Assembly (NCBI GenBank): GCA_016124735.1
Contig: WGMZ01000037.1
Location: forward strand, 1 to 57,486
Origin: Bacteroidota bacterium
GTDB taxonomy: Bacteria > Bacteroidota > Bacteroidia > UBA8524
Reading direction: 5' to 3'
DNA: 57,486 nucleotides
This document shows positions 17,020 through 25,571 of this stretch, piece by piece (position 1 is the first letter of the stretch; each line of letters opens with the position of its first letter). Made by a program: the position numbers and the translations under genes. The notes under the pieces were generated by a model. That model did no database searches. It saw only the letters and a program-made list of their open reading frames with translations, and was not told the origin of the DNA.

Positions 17020-18522
17020 GTGAATAAACGGATGAATGGCGGGAATAAACCCGAGCGCCGAGGAAAGAGCTCAGGATATTCTAATAAAAAAGATGACCGA
17101 AGGGATTCGGACAGAAAGCGCCCAATGAAAGATGGTTTCAGTAAAAGTCGGAATAATTCTGATGAGGGTGGGCCATACAGCGGCCCAAAAAGGAAACCAG
17201 CATACAGAGGAGAGGGGAAAGACAAACCTTTTGAATCCGGAGATAAAAGAAGATCTGAACGGTCTTTTAAGTCATCTGACAGAAGAGAAGGCGGCAAATC
17301 GTATAAGCCATCCGACAGAAAGCCTCGTTACGATTCGAAAGACGGAGAAAGCGAAGGAAGAAGGAATTTTAAATCATCTGACAGAAGAGAAGGCGGTAAA
17401 TCCTTTAAATCCTCAGATGGAAAACCTCGCTACCAATCAAAGGACAGAGAGAACGATAGCAAAAGAAACTTCAAGTCATCTGACAGAAGAGAAGGGGGTA
17501 AATCCTTTAAGTCCTCAGATGGAAAACCGCGGCACCAGTTAAGAGACAGAGAGAACGATGGGAGAAGGAATAGCGGAAGAAACGAAAGAAACAACTCTGA
17601 AGGAAGATTCAAATCCAAAGGCTCTTCAGACAAAACAGAGAACCGCAGGTATAGGGACGAAAGCAAGGAGGAGCGGAAACGTCCGAGAACGAAAAAATTA
17701 AATGAAAAGGACCAGGAGCTATTAGGCGATTGGCGCAAAGAGAGACCAGTTTCCGAACTGCATAGAAAATCGGATAAGAGTCATGAGATTAAGACAATTA
17801 CCGAAGAGGTACGACTTAATAAATACCTGTCTAATTCTGGCTTATGTTCAAGAAGAGATGCAGACGAGTTTATACTCAACGGGGCTGTAACGGTCAATGG
17901 AATCGAAGTAAAAGAACTTGGCGTCAGAGTGAAGCCTGGTGATGAGATCCGTTTTAAAGGAAGACTTATTCTTCCCGAAAAGCCGGTTTATATCCTGATG
18001 AATAAACCAAAAGATTGCATCACAAGCGCCGTAGATCCGGAGGGCAGACGAACCGTTTTGGATATAATTGGCGATCATGTTCCACAGCGGATTTTCCCCG
18101 TGGGCAGGCTGGACAGGAATACCACCGGAGTATTGCTTCTTACAAACGACGGAGACCTTTCTCAAAAGTTGACTCATCCCTCTTTTGGAGTGCATAAAAT
18201 CTACAAGGCCGAATTAAATAAAGCCATGACCAAAGCAGATTTGGATAAACTATCTGAAGGGGTTGAGTTGGAAGATGGTTTTATAAAGCCTGACGAGATA
18301 GCTTATGTGGATGAATCGCGGAGAATCATTGGTGTGGAAATTCACTCAGGCAAAAACCATATTGTTCATAGGATGTTCAATTCTTTGGGTTACTTGGTTG
18401 ACAAGCTTGATCGTGTTACGTTTGCAGGTCTGAGTAAAGACGGATTGAAGCGAGGCGACATCCGTCATCTGACCGAAAAAGAGCTGTTGACCCTTCGGAA
18501 AGAATCCGGAAAGAAGAAGTAG
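17020..18522 (+). CDS. rluB: RluB-family pseudouridine synthase with long basic repeat extension
   Basis: The C-terminal 240 residues form a normal 23S rRNA pseudouridine synthase: an S4 RNA-binding domain (VRLNKYLSNSGLCSRRDADE) and the RsuA/RluB catalytic core with the Asp motif GRLDRNTTGVLLLTNDG. The first ~250 of 500 residues are a low-complexity, highly basic Arg/Lys/Ser/Asp/Gly region, including three 34-residue repeats beginning FKSSDRREGGKS. Such tails are common in Bacteroidota RluB and probably bind rRNA non-specifically. The start is GTG 17020, 4 nt after a -7 box; ATG 17032 is the alternative. It abuts the convergent bshA gene with no spacing. RluB rather than RluE/F is the best guess; the paralogue cannot be fixed from motifs. 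Confidence 0.88.
   Translation: MNKRMNGGNKPERRGKSSGYSNKKDDRRDSDRKRPMKDGFSKSRNNSDEGGPYSGPKRKPAYRGEGKDKPFESGDKRRSERSFKSSDRREGGKSYKPSDRKPRYDSKDGESEGRRNFKSSDRREGGKSFKSSDGKPRYQSKDRENDSKRNFKSSDRREGGKSFKSSDGKPRHQLRDRENDGRRNSGRNERNNSEGRFKSKGSSDKTENRRYRDESKEERKRPRTKKLNEKDQELLGDWRKERPVSELHRKSDKSHEIKTITEEVRLNKYLSNSGLCSRRDADEFILNGAVTVNGIEVKELGVRVKPGDEIRFKGRLILPEKPVYILMNKPKDCITSAVDPEGRRTVLDIIGDHVPQRIFPVGRLDRNTTGVLLLTNDGDLSQKLTHPSFGVHKIYKAELNKAMTKADLDKLSEGVELEDGFIKPDEIAYVDESRRIIGVEIHSGKNHIVHRMFNSLGYLVDKLDRVTFAGLSKDGLKRGDIRHLTEKELLTLRKESGKKK
17266..17571 (+). repeat. Three in-frame 102-bp tandem repeats
   Basis: Units begin at 17266, 17368 and 17470, each coding 34 residues starting FKSSDRREGGKS and ending RRN or KRN. 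The second and third units are closest to each other. Copy number is likely variable because length changes stay in frame. Confidence 0.9.
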
Positions 18523-19659
18523 TCAAACTTGTTGCGCTTCAAGGGCAGAAGCATAAATTGCTTCGTAGCGAATCAGGATTTTATCAATATCGAATTCATG
18601 GGCTTGTTTCAATGCATTGGCTTTGAATTCCGCTAGAATATTTTCATCTTTCAGAATGTACAGGGCATTTTTCGCCATGTCTTCCACATCGCCAATTGCT
18701 GAATTAAAACCGGTTACGCCATGAATATTTAATTCAGGCATACCACCACTATTCGTAGAAATAACAGGTACCTGGCAAGCCATTGCTTCCAAAGCAGCTA
18801 ATCCGAAACTTTCGGAATCAGAGGGGAGCATGAATAAATCGCAAACAGAAAGAATTTCTTCTACCATTTCCTGTTTGCCTAAAAAGGTTACCCGGTCGCA
18901 AATGTTAAGTTCCCGGCAGAGTTTTTCGATATTCATGCGCTCGGGACCATCCCCGATTAGCAGCAATTTGGCGGGCATTTTTTCCTGCACCAGATTGAAT
19001 ACTTTGATTACATCATCTACACGCTTAACCTTTCTGAAGTTTGAAGTGTGAACCAGAATGCGTTCTCCCAAAGGGGCAATTGCTTTTTTGAAATGTTCTT
19101 TAGGCTTTTTGCTAAAGCGCTTGAAATCAATAAAATTCGGAACCACATGAATTTCTTTCTCCACGTGGAAGAATTCGTAGGTCTTATCTTTCAGGCTTTG
19201 GGAAACACTTGTTACCGCGTCTGATTCATTGATGGAGTATGACACTACGGGTTCGTAGGTTGCGTCTTTTCCTACCAGGGTTATATCTGTTCCGTGTAAG
19301 GTGGTAACCACCGAAATATGTTTCCCCTGTTTGGCTAAAATTTGTTTGGCCATGATGGCAGCTGAGGCGTGAGGAATGGCATAGTGTACATGCAGTATGT
19401 CCAAATTGGCAAAAAGAACAATGTCCACCAACTTGCTGGCTAAGGCGGTTTCATAGGGGGGATAGTCAAAGAGCGGGTAATTGCTCACCGACACTTCGTG
19501 GTAAAAAACGTTTTCCAAAAAAGATTCCAGTCGGGCGGGTCTGGAGTACGAGATAAAATGCACCTGGTGGCCCTTTTCTGCCAATGCTTTTCCTAATTCC
19601 GTTGCAACTACTCCGCTTCCTCCGAAAGTAGGATAACAAACAATTCCTATATTGAACAT
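18523..19659 (-). CDS. bshA: N-acetyl-alpha-D-glucosaminyl L-malate synthase BshA
   Basis: The 378-residue GT4 glycosyltransferase joins GlcNAc from UDP-GlcNAc to L-malate, the first step of bacillithiol synthesis. The N-terminus (NIGIVCYPTFGGSGVVATEL) and the HFISYSRPARL segment are diagnostic of BshA, and the GT4 motif ESFGLAALEAM keeps both glutamates. The in-frame TTG at 19665 is an alternative start; ATG 19659 matches the family. A TAAGCTTG box ends 3 nt before it, another near-leaderless arrangement. BshB and BshC are not in the window. Bacillithiol is the usual low-molecular-weight thiol of many Bacteroidota. Confidence 0.95.
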   Translation of the reverse strand: MFNIGIVCYPTFGGSGVVATELGKALAEKGHQVHFISYSRPARLESFLENVFYHEVSVSNYPLFDYPPYETALASKLVDIVLFANLDILHVHYAIPHASAAIMAKQILAKQGKHISVVTTLHGTDITLVGKDATYEPVVSYSINESDAVTSVSQSLKDKTYEFFHVEKEIHVVPNFIDFKRFSKKPKEHFKKAIAPLGERILVHTSNFRKVKRVDDVIKVFNLVQEKMPAKLLLIGDGPERMNIEKLCRELNICDRVTFLGKQEMVEEILSVCDLFMLPSDSESFGLAALEAMACQVPVISTNSGGMPELNIHGVTGFNSAIGDVEDMAKNALYILKDENILAEFKANALKQAHEFDIDKILIRYEAIYASALEAQQV

Positions 19660-19662
19660 ATT

Positions 19663-19670
19663 CAAGCTTA
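19663..19670 (-). promoter_or_regulatory. -7 box (TAAGCTTG) of bshA
   Basis: The minus strand reads TAAGCTTG-AAT-ATG(19659), one mismatch from TAnnTTTG with 3-nt spacing. Confidence 0.35.
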
Positions 19671-19689
19671 AACTTAACGCTTTTTAAAA

Positions 19690-19697
19690 TAGTTTTG
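19690..19697 (+). promoter_or_regulatory. -7 box (TAGTTTTG) of tadA
   Basis: An exact TAnnTTTG match followed by TTCC and the ATG at 19702: 4-nt spacing. Confidence 0.55.
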
Positions 19698-19701
19698 TTC
19701 C

Positions 19702-20148
19702 ATGGAAAATATTTTATCCGACGACTTCTTTATGAAGCAGGCTTTGCGCTTGGCAAAGCAGGCTTTTGATGAAGATGAAATTCCGGTTGGCGCTATTGTC
19801 GTTTGCGAAAACCAGATTATCGGAAAAGGATACAACCAAACAGAACGATTAAATGATGTCACCGCACATGCAGAAATGTTGGCCTTAACTGCCGCCTTTT
19901 CAGCACTGAACTCCAAATACCTCAAAGAGTGTACCCTCTATGTAACTTTGGAACCCTGCGTCATGTGTGCCGGAGCTTTGTTTTGGTCGCAGATTGATAG
20001 AGTTGTCTTTGGTGCTTCGGACAAAAAGCGTGGTTATCAGCATTTTAATGCGGAGATCCTTCATCCGAAAACGGAAATTGTTGGCGGCATTTTGGCAGAA
20101 GAATCAGAACAATTAATGAAGACATTTTTTCAGGCGAAACGCGTTTGA
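19702..20148 (+). CDS. tadA: tRNA(adenine34) deaminase
   Basis: The 148-residue zinc deaminase converts A34 to inosine in tRNA-Arg(ACG). The cytidine/deoxycytidylate deaminase motifs are complete: HAEMLAL (zinc His and catalytic Glu) and PCVMCAGAL (two zinc Cys). The FGASDKKRG segment and the C-terminal helix (SEQLMKTFFQAKR) are typical of TadA. ATG 19702 lies 4 nt after a perfect -7 box, so the mRNA is probably leaderless. It is divergent from bshA, with 42 bases between the start codons. Confidence 0.93.
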   Translation: MENILSDDFFMKQALRLAKQAFDEDEIPVGAIVVCENQIIGKGYNQTERLNDVTAHAEMLALTAAFSALNSKYLKECTLYVTLEPCVMCAGALFWSQIDRVVFGASDKKRGYQHFNAEILHPKTEIVGGILAEESEQLMKTFFQAKRV

Positions 20149-20204
20149 AAGACAAAGCCAGGAATGGCAAATAGATTAGTATTAATAAAGGAGAGAAGAA
20201 ACAA

Positions 20205-21407
20205 TTGAACTTTCACGATTTTGATTTTAAAGAACGCTTACTCGATGGCTTGGATGCGATGGGGTTTGAGAAAGCAACCCCGATACAGGAACAAGCGATT
20301 CCTATAATTCTGGAAGGGCATGATTTAATCGCCTGTGCGCAAACCGGAACGGGTAAAACTGCCGCCTATTTACTGCCACTTTTGAATCAATTGACGGGAT
20401 CGGAAAGCGATCAGGTAAAAGCAATTATTATTGCACCCACCCGGGAGCTGGCCCAACAGATTGATCAACAGGTAGAAGGATTTGGTTATTTCCTGGGCGT
20501 AAGTTGTATCCCGGTGTTTGGTGGAGGAGATGGCTCTGCCTATGACCAGCAGCGGAAGGCTTTTGAAACGGGGGCAGATATTGTCATTGCAACCCCCGGA
20601 AGGCTTATTTCGCATCTTGTTACCGGCAATTTGAAATTGGATGGCGTGGAATACCTGGTGCTGGATGAAGCCGACCGGATGCTCGACATGGGTTTTTACG
20701 AAGACATCATCCGCATCATTCAAAAACTGCCCAAGAAAAGACAAAATCTATTGTTCTCAGCTACAATGCCTCCGCGAATTCGGGAGTTAGCCAACAAAAT
20801 CCTCCACGAGCCGAGAGAGATAAGCATTGCCATTTCCAAACCTGCCGCCAATATAGTTCAGCAGTGCTATCTGGCCTATGATGCCCAGAAAACAGCGTTG
20901 CTGCAAAAAATATTGAACACCTCTGATTTTCAGAGTGCCATCATCTTTACATCGACCAAAGACAAGGCGAAATCACTGGAAAGGGAGATGCAAAAATCGG
21001 GGATTGAAGCACGGGCAATCCACTCGGATTTGGAGCAGGCGCAACGCGAGGAGGTAATGCTGGCATTCCGAAATAAAAAATTGAAATACCTGATTGGGAC
21101 CGATATTGTTTCTCGTGGAATAGATGTGGATGGAATTGAGTTGGTGGTTAATTACGATGTTCCACCCGACCCGGAAGACTATATCCACCGAATCGGCCGG
21201 ACGGCGCGCGCTGAAAGAAATGGTATAGCCATCACATTTATTTCTGACAAAGACGGATTTAAGTTCAATCGAATTGAAGCCTTGATTGAAAGGGAATTGC
21301 CCAAATTCCAAGTGCCTCCATCTTTGGGTGAGTCGCCGGAATATAAAAGCAGACCGGCACACAATGGACCGAGAAAAAATTTCAGAAGAAAGCCAGGAAG
21401 GAGATAA
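20205..21407 (+). CDS. DEAD-box ATP-dependent RNA helicase
   Basis: This 400-residue helicase carries every family motif: Q (TPIQEQAIP), I (AQTGTGKT), Ia (PTRELAQQ), II (DEAD), III (SAT), IV (AIIFTST), V (GTDIVSRGIDV) and VI (HRIGRTARAERNG), followed by a short basic tail (NGPRKNFRRKPGRR). Members of this RhlE-like group remodel rRNA or mRNA structure, often at low temperature. The start is TTG 20205; no ATG fits the conserved N-terminus MNFHDFDFKERLLDGL. An AAAGGAG sequence about 13 nt upstream is one of the few Shine-Dalgarno-like sites in the window. It is convergent with the glycosyltransferase gene, 2 bases away. Confidence 0.93.
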   Translation: MNFHDFDFKERLLDGLDAMGFEKATPIQEQAIPIILEGHDLIACAQTGTGKTAAYLLPLLNQLTGSESDQVKAIIIAPTRELAQQIDQQVEGFGYFLGVSCIPVFGGGDGSAYDQQRKAFETGADIVIATPGRLISHLVTGNLKLDGVEYLVLDEADRMLDMGFYEDIIRIIQKLPKKRQNLLFSATMPPRIRELANKILHEPREISIAISKPAANIVQQCYLAYDAQKTALLQKILNTSDFQSAIIFTSTKDKAKSLEREMQKSGIEARAIHSDLEQAQREEVMLAFRNKKLKYLIGTDIVSRGIDVDGIELVVNYDVPPDPEDYIHRIGRTARAERNGIAITFISDKDGFKFNRIEALIERELPKFQVPPSLGESPEYKSRPAHNGPRKNFRRKPGRR

Positions 21408-21409
21408 AC

Positions 21410-22360
21410 TTATTCCTTTCTCTTTTTTCGGATGATATATTCGGGCCTGTTCCGAACCTCATCAAAAATATTCCCCAGGTATTCCCCAAGAACGCCAATG
21501 GTAATAAGCTGAACCGCACCAAAGAGGATCATGGTTAGGATTGTCGATGCCCAACCGGGAACTTCTGTGAGTTCTCCGCTGAACTTTTCGTAAATGACTT
21601 TGACAGAGAGTATCAAACCAATTATCAAGGCTAATACACCAAGATTGACGGCCAGTTTCAGGGGCTTTTTGGAGAAATAAAACATTCCGGTGGAAGCAAG
21701 TCCAATCAATTTCCGAATGCTGTATTTCGTTTCGCCTTCTGCTCTTCCCGGTCGGTTGTAATAAAAAGGAACCTGGGTAAAACCCATCCAGGCAATAATG
21801 CCACGAACATATTTGTTTTTCTCGCCGAATCTCTTGTAAGCGTCGATTACATCCCTGTCTATCAAGCGAAAATCTCCCGAGTCCAGGGGTAAATTCACAT
21901 CCGACAAATAATTCACCATTCGGTAAAAGTAGTGATATCCCATTTTTTTGAAGAAGCTTACGCCTTCGCGATTCTGACGGACGCAATACACCACATTGCA
22001 GGAAGAGTTGAAATAAGTCTGAATGATGTCAGGAAACAATTCCGGTGGGTCCTGAAGGTCTGCGTCGATGATGATGGCGAAGTCGCCGCTGCACTCGTTG
22101 ATTCCTGCCGATACTGCAGGTTGGTGACCAAAGTTTCTGCTGAATGAAAGCAATTGAACCTGTGCGTTTTGTGCTGATTTTTCCAGAATGATTTCGGCGG
22201 TGCGATCGCGGCTACCATCATCAATAAACAAAACTTCGTATGTATACCCGTTTGATTCCAGAACACCGATCAGGCGCTCGTAAGTCAGGCCGATTACGGC
22301 TTCTTCATTGTAACATGGAACAATGATGGAAAGCTTGAACTGTTCGGGACTAATTTTCAT
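21410..22360 (-). CDS. GT2 glycosyltransferase, polyprenyl-phosphate sugar transferase type
   Basis: The 316-residue protein has an N-terminal GT-A domain of family GT2 (LSIIVPCYNEEAVIGLTYE, the DADLQDPPELFP metal motif, and DSGDFRLIDRDV) and two C-terminal transmembrane segments (about 230-255 and 265-290), the architecture of GtrB/DPM1-like enzymes that put a sugar on undecaprenyl or dolichyl phosphate at the inner face of the membrane. Its ATG overlaps the stop of the upstream GT-C gene. Together with that gene it forms a standard pair: this enzyme makes the lipid-linked sugar donor, and the GT-C enzyme uses it on the outer face. The sugar cannot be told. Confidence 0.88.
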   Translation of the reverse strand: MKISPEQFKLSIIVPCYNEEAVIGLTYERLIGVLESNGYTYEVLFIDDGSRDRTAEIILEKSAQNAQVQLLSFSRNFGHQPAVSAGINECSGDFAIIIDADLQDPPELFPDIIQTYFNSSCNVVYCVRQNREGVSFFKKMGYHYFYRMVNYLSDVNLPLDSGDFRLIDRDVIDAYKRFGEKNKYVRGIIAWMGFTQVPFYYNRPGRAEGETKYSIRKLIGLASTGMFYFSKKPLKLAVNLGVLALIIGLILSVKVIYEKFSGELTEVPGWASTILTMILFGAVQLITIGVLGEYLGNIFDEVRNRPEYIIRKKRKE

Positions 22361-23994
22361 TTGGTTTTTTCGAGAACAATGGCGCCAAAGCGCTGATCTT
22401 TGGAAATAAACTGATTGACTACCTGATAATTACCTTGATTTATCTGAATAATGGAGTTAATCGCTTTTTGAAAGTCGTGATCTTGCAGGTATTGTTCCAG
22501 AACCTGTTCCGCAGGGGCTGGGAAATCTTTTCGAAGCGAGTAATGCGAATCAATAATGAGCAAAGTTCCTACAGGAGCGTCGGCAATTTTTGCGCTATCC
22601 AGGCTCTGCATATTTTCCGGAAGATGGCCTGCCTGTTTGTCGTAATAATAAGGAACAACCGTATGGTTGGTAAATAGCATGGCGTCGTCCTTCTTTTGCT
22701 TGACGATCCATTTCACCATGTTTTGAATGGCGATATCTTCCGGACTTGGTTTTTTGGGCTGCACGGGGAGCAATCCGGAAATCAGTGCAAGAATGGAATA
22801 GATGACAATACGTGTTTGCAGGCTCAGTTTCACGAACAGCAAAGCCACAGTGATTAACCCAAAAAAGAACAAACTATAATCCTGTTCTTCTGTCAAAACT
22901 ACGCCGTTATGTTTATAGCTGGCAAAAGCCGCGTAGGAAAGCAAGGCAACACCAAGAACAATCAGGTGAAACATGGGCTTTGACCGGAACTCGTCCCATT
23001 TGGCCAGGCCAAGTGTGGCCATGACAGCGAGAACCGGACCGATGCCATTCATATACCTCAGGTTTGGAGAAGCTCCCAATGCAAGGGCATCCCAGTTGAA
23101 TAAACTATGAATGAGCAAATAGATTACAGCAGGAAGAATCAGAAACCAGGGGTTTTTATCAAAATGCGATTTGCTCTCCTTTTTAAAAGCGGATTCGGCG
23201 GCCAAGGATGTAAACAGAACAGCCAAAAGGGTCGTAACAGCGCCCCAAACCACAAAACTCATTCTCCAAAAATGGAAAAACCCGTGGCGGGCAAACTGTT
23301 CGCTGTATAAATCACTGGTGGCTTTACTTGAATTTATCAGGTACAGGGGATCTCCGGTTTCAATGGCGCCCCAGATATCGTATAACACAGGAAAGGACCC
23401 CATCATAAAAGCGGCAAGCCATCTTTTTTGAGTCAGAAGATAAATTCCGTAGGGTATGGCAATCAGGAAAAATTCTTGCCGGACCAGCGTGCTGAAAGAA
23501 AGCAGGAGGCCAGCCCATAGCCATTTCTCTTTATAATGAAAATAGAGCGCCGCAATAAGCACCAACCCGGAAAAGCTATCGGCATAATTTCGAAAAGCAA
23601 TTTCAATCCACATCGGCTCTGTGGCTAAAAGAATGGCGGCCAGCAAGGCGTATTTTTTATCGAATACCGCTGCAGTTTTATAGGCCAGCCAGGAGGCAAG
23701 TCCGGCAAAGAGACAATTGAGTATTAATAAAAACCGGGTTCCCAAAAGTGCCGGAATAGCATATACAAGCTTGTATCCGGTTTTAGGCCAGTTGCCGAGG
23801 ATAGCCGCCGGGTTGTCCCAGAACTCATACATGTTCATGAGATGGGCAATTTCGTCGTGCTGATAATATCCGGTTGATTTGAAAGAATAGAAATAATAGG
23901 CTAGGGCAGCCAGGCCACTTATGACCAGCGCCGTTTTGTCTTGAGACTTTTCTGAAAACGCAACAGAGCTTGTCGCTGGTTTTTTCTTATTCAT
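22357..23994 (-). CDS. GT-C fold integral-membrane glycosyltransferase
   Basis: The 545-residue protein has about ten to twelve transmembrane helices and an acidic pair in the first periplasmic loop (YQHDEIAHLMNMYEFW), the site of catalysis in ArnT/PMT-like GT-C enzymes that use a polyprenyl-phosphate sugar donor. The C-terminal 120 residues are a soluble periplasmic domain. It is the middle gene of a three-gene operon, overlapping both neighbours by a few bases. A second, related GT-C gene lies at 41286-42707. Acceptor (glycan, lipid or protein) unknown. Confidence 0.78.
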   Translation of the reverse strand: MNKKKPATSSVAFSEKSQDKTALVISGLAALAYYFYSFKSTGYYQHDEIAHLMNMYEFWDNPAAILGNWPKTGYKLVYAIPALLGTRFLLILNCLFAGLASWLAYKTAAVFDKKYALLAAILLATEPMWIEIAFRNYADSFSGLVLIAALYFHYKEKWLWAGLLLSFSTLVRQEFFLIAIPYGIYLLTQKRWLAAFMMGSFPVLYDIWGAIETGDPLYLINSSKATSDLYSEQFARHGFFHFWRMSFVVWGAVTTLLAVLFTSLAAESAFKKESKSHFDKNPWFLILPAVIYLLIHSLFNWDALALGASPNLRYMNGIGPVLAVMATLGLAKWDEFRSKPMFHLIVLGVALLSYAAFASYKHNGVVLTEEQDYSLFFFGLITVALLFVKLSLQTRIVIYSILALISGLLPVQPKKPSPEDIAIQNMVKWIVKQKKDDAMLFTNHTVVPYYYDKQAGHLPENMQSLDSAKIADAPVGTLLIIDSHYSLRKDFPAPAEQVLEQYLQDHDFQKAINSIIQINQGNYQVVNQFISKDQRFGAIVLEKTK

Positions 23995-24757
23995 AACGAT
24001 CCTTTTGAATGGCGGTCATCAATGAAGCACCGATCGGAGGATTCGAAAATAACCACTTCTCTGTTTTTAACAAGGAGTAAAATAGACTGTTAAGCAATGC
24101 ATTGGGTGGTTGCAAGCCTTTTTCAACCACGGCTTTGATGTCTCCTTTGTTCCGAACGAGTTTTTTTCTGGCGATTAATGCGGGCAGCAAGGCCATAGCC
24201 CAATACCGATGCCCAAGTACTTTAGCGGGCAATGATTTAAACGCCTCATCCATCATCTTTTTATTGTAACGGCGCACGTGTCCTACTACTTCATCGTAGT
24301 CGCTTTTGTATTGGTTTAATGCAGGCACGTTGATGAATAGTATTCCTCTGGGTTTAAGATGAAAGAGAATGGATTCCAAAAACGCTTTGGAGTCTGGGAT
24401 ATGTTCCAATACATCAAACAAGATGATGGCGTCGTATAAATCACGAAAACGTTCGTTTCGTTCATGAATATTGTACAGGAAGGTTTTCCCTTTTAAACCT
24501 TCGTTCAGTTTTAGGGCAGCTTCGTTGATATCGCATCCATCTACAGTCCACCCGACGGTGTTTTCGAGTTGCTTTCTCACCAAACCGTTGCCGCAACCAA
24601 TTTCCATCACATGCAAGTTTTCATTCAGAGAAAGGTATCTGGGGGCAAAGCGCATGAAGGCGTCCATCCGGGATTTGAACCAAAAATGTTTTTCATTGGC
24701 AATGGCATACCAGTCGAACGGAAAATCGTCGGGGGAAACAACAGATAAAATCTCCAT
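23987..24757 (-). CDS. Class I SAM-dependent methyltransferase
   Basis: The 256-residue protein shows the Rossmann motif I VMEIGCGNG, the acidic residue after strand 2 (DGCDINEAA), and motif FDVLEHIPD, typical of the Methyltransf_11/23 group acting on small molecules or glycans. It heads the operon with the two glycosyltransferases and overlaps the GT-C start by 8 bases. The context suggests methylation of a lipid-linked sugar or of the glycan end. A near -7 box (TATTGTTTG, one base longer than consensus) ends 4 nt before the ATG. Confidence 0.8.
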   Translation of the reverse strand: MEILSVVSPDDFPFDWYAIANEKHFWFKSRMDAFMRFAPRYLSLNENLHVMEIGCGNGLVRKQLENTVGWTVDGCDINEAALKLNEGLKGKTFLYNIHERNERFRDLYDAIILFDVLEHIPDSKAFLESILFHLKPRGILFINVPALNQYKSDYDEVVGHVRRYNKKMMDEAFKSLPAKVLGHRYWAMALLPALIARKKLVRNKGDIKAVVEKGLQPPNALLNSLFYSLLKTEKWLFSNPPIGASLMTAIQKDRYE

Positions 24758-24823
24758 TTTTCAAACAATATGAGTTGTCGAAGGTTTCAAATGTAGGGCA
24801 TTTTATGCGTCGGTTAAAATGCC

Positions 24824-24831
24824 TAAATTTG
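24824..24831 (+). promoter_or_regulatory. -7 box (TAAATTTG) of the superoxide dismutase gene
   Basis: An exact TAnnTTTG match 28 nt before the start at 24860. Confidence 0.55.
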
Positions 24832-24859
24832 AGCGTCGAAAAATTAAAATCATATTATT

Positions 24860-25468
24860 ATGTCATTTGAATTGCCACAATTACCCTATGCATTTAATGC
24901 TTTAGAACCACATATCGATGCGCGCACCATGGAAATACACCATGGTAAACATCACGCAGCATACGTCAACAATTTAAACGCAGCCATTGAAGGAACTGGA
25001 GCGGCGGGAAAGTCGCTTGAAGACATCATGGCGAATATTTCCAGCTATCCTACTGCGGTAAGAAACAACGGAGGGGGTCATTATAACCACACCTTATTCT
25101 GGACTGTAATGTCTCCAAACGGAGGAGGCATGCCAGGTGGAGCTTTGGCCGATGCCATTAACCGTGACTTAGGCGGATTTGATTCATTCAAGGAAAGCTT
25201 CAGTAAAGCAGCGGCAACCCGATTTGGTTCTGGCTGGGCGTGGTTATGCTTAGAGAACGGAAAATTGAAAGTTTGTTCAACGCCTAATCAGGATAATCCA
25301 TTAATGGACGTTGTAAACGACTGCAACGGAACTCCAATTCTTGGCCTGGATGTTTGGGAACATGCATATTACCTGAACTACCAGAATCGTCGTCCCGATT
25401 ATATTTCATCCTTCTTTAATGTGATTAATTGGGATGAAGTAGGCCGTCGGTACCAGGCAGCTTTGTAA
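24860..25468 (+). CDS. sodA: Superoxide dismutase, Mn-type (Fe/Mn family)
   Basis: The 202-residue enzyme dismutates superoxide. The four metal ligands are present in [27 protein letters not shown] and [13 protein letters not shown]. Features that separate Mn from Fe enzymes point to Mn or a cambialistic form: MSPNGGG rather than the Fe-type sequence after NHTLFW, and the Gln in [11 protein letters not shown] on the C-terminal domain. No signal peptide, so cytoplasmic. It is a single-gene unit with its own promoter (24824) and a strong terminator (25489). Confidence 0.93.
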   Translation: MSFELPQLPYAFNALEPHIDARTMEIHHGKHHAAYVNNLNAAIEGTGAAGKSLEDIMANISSYPTAVRNNGGGHYNHTLFWTVMSPNGGGMPGGALADAINRDLGGFDSFKESFSKAAATRFGSGWAWLCLENGKLKVCSTPNQDNPLMDVVNDCNGTPILGLDVWEHAYYLNYQNRRPDYISSFFNVINWDEVGRRYQAAL

Positions 25469-25488
25469 GGCTTAAAATATTAATATGG

Positions 25489-25515
25489 AAGGTCGGATTT
25501 ATCCGGCCTTTTTTT
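25489..25515 (+). terminator. Rho-independent terminator of sodA
   Basis: A 9-bp stem (25489-25497 with 25502-25510, one G-T pair), 4-nt loop TTTA and a seven-T tract. It lies 20 bases after the stop and cuts through the false upstream extension of the next frame. Confidence 0.88.
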
Positions 25516-25571
25516 GTTTTAGGCAACCGCGGAATAAAATCATCGTCCAAAGGTTACAAAACCTGAAGACG

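Noticed and set aside
17266-17571. Repeats considered as a CRISPR array
   Set aside because: Units are 102 bp, contiguous, in frame and without unique spacers: a coding tandem repeat.
16878-17738. Leftward frames of 139 and 102 codons opposite the rluB repeats
   Set aside because: They are shadows of the Arg/Lys/Ser-rich repeats, whose codon bias leaves the opposite strand open.
19157-19172. Fourth parS-like sequence (TTCTCCACGTGGAAGA) inside bshA
   Set aside because: Three mismatches from the 16-mer; only the CCACGTGG core matches. It is probably chance, or at best a very weak site.
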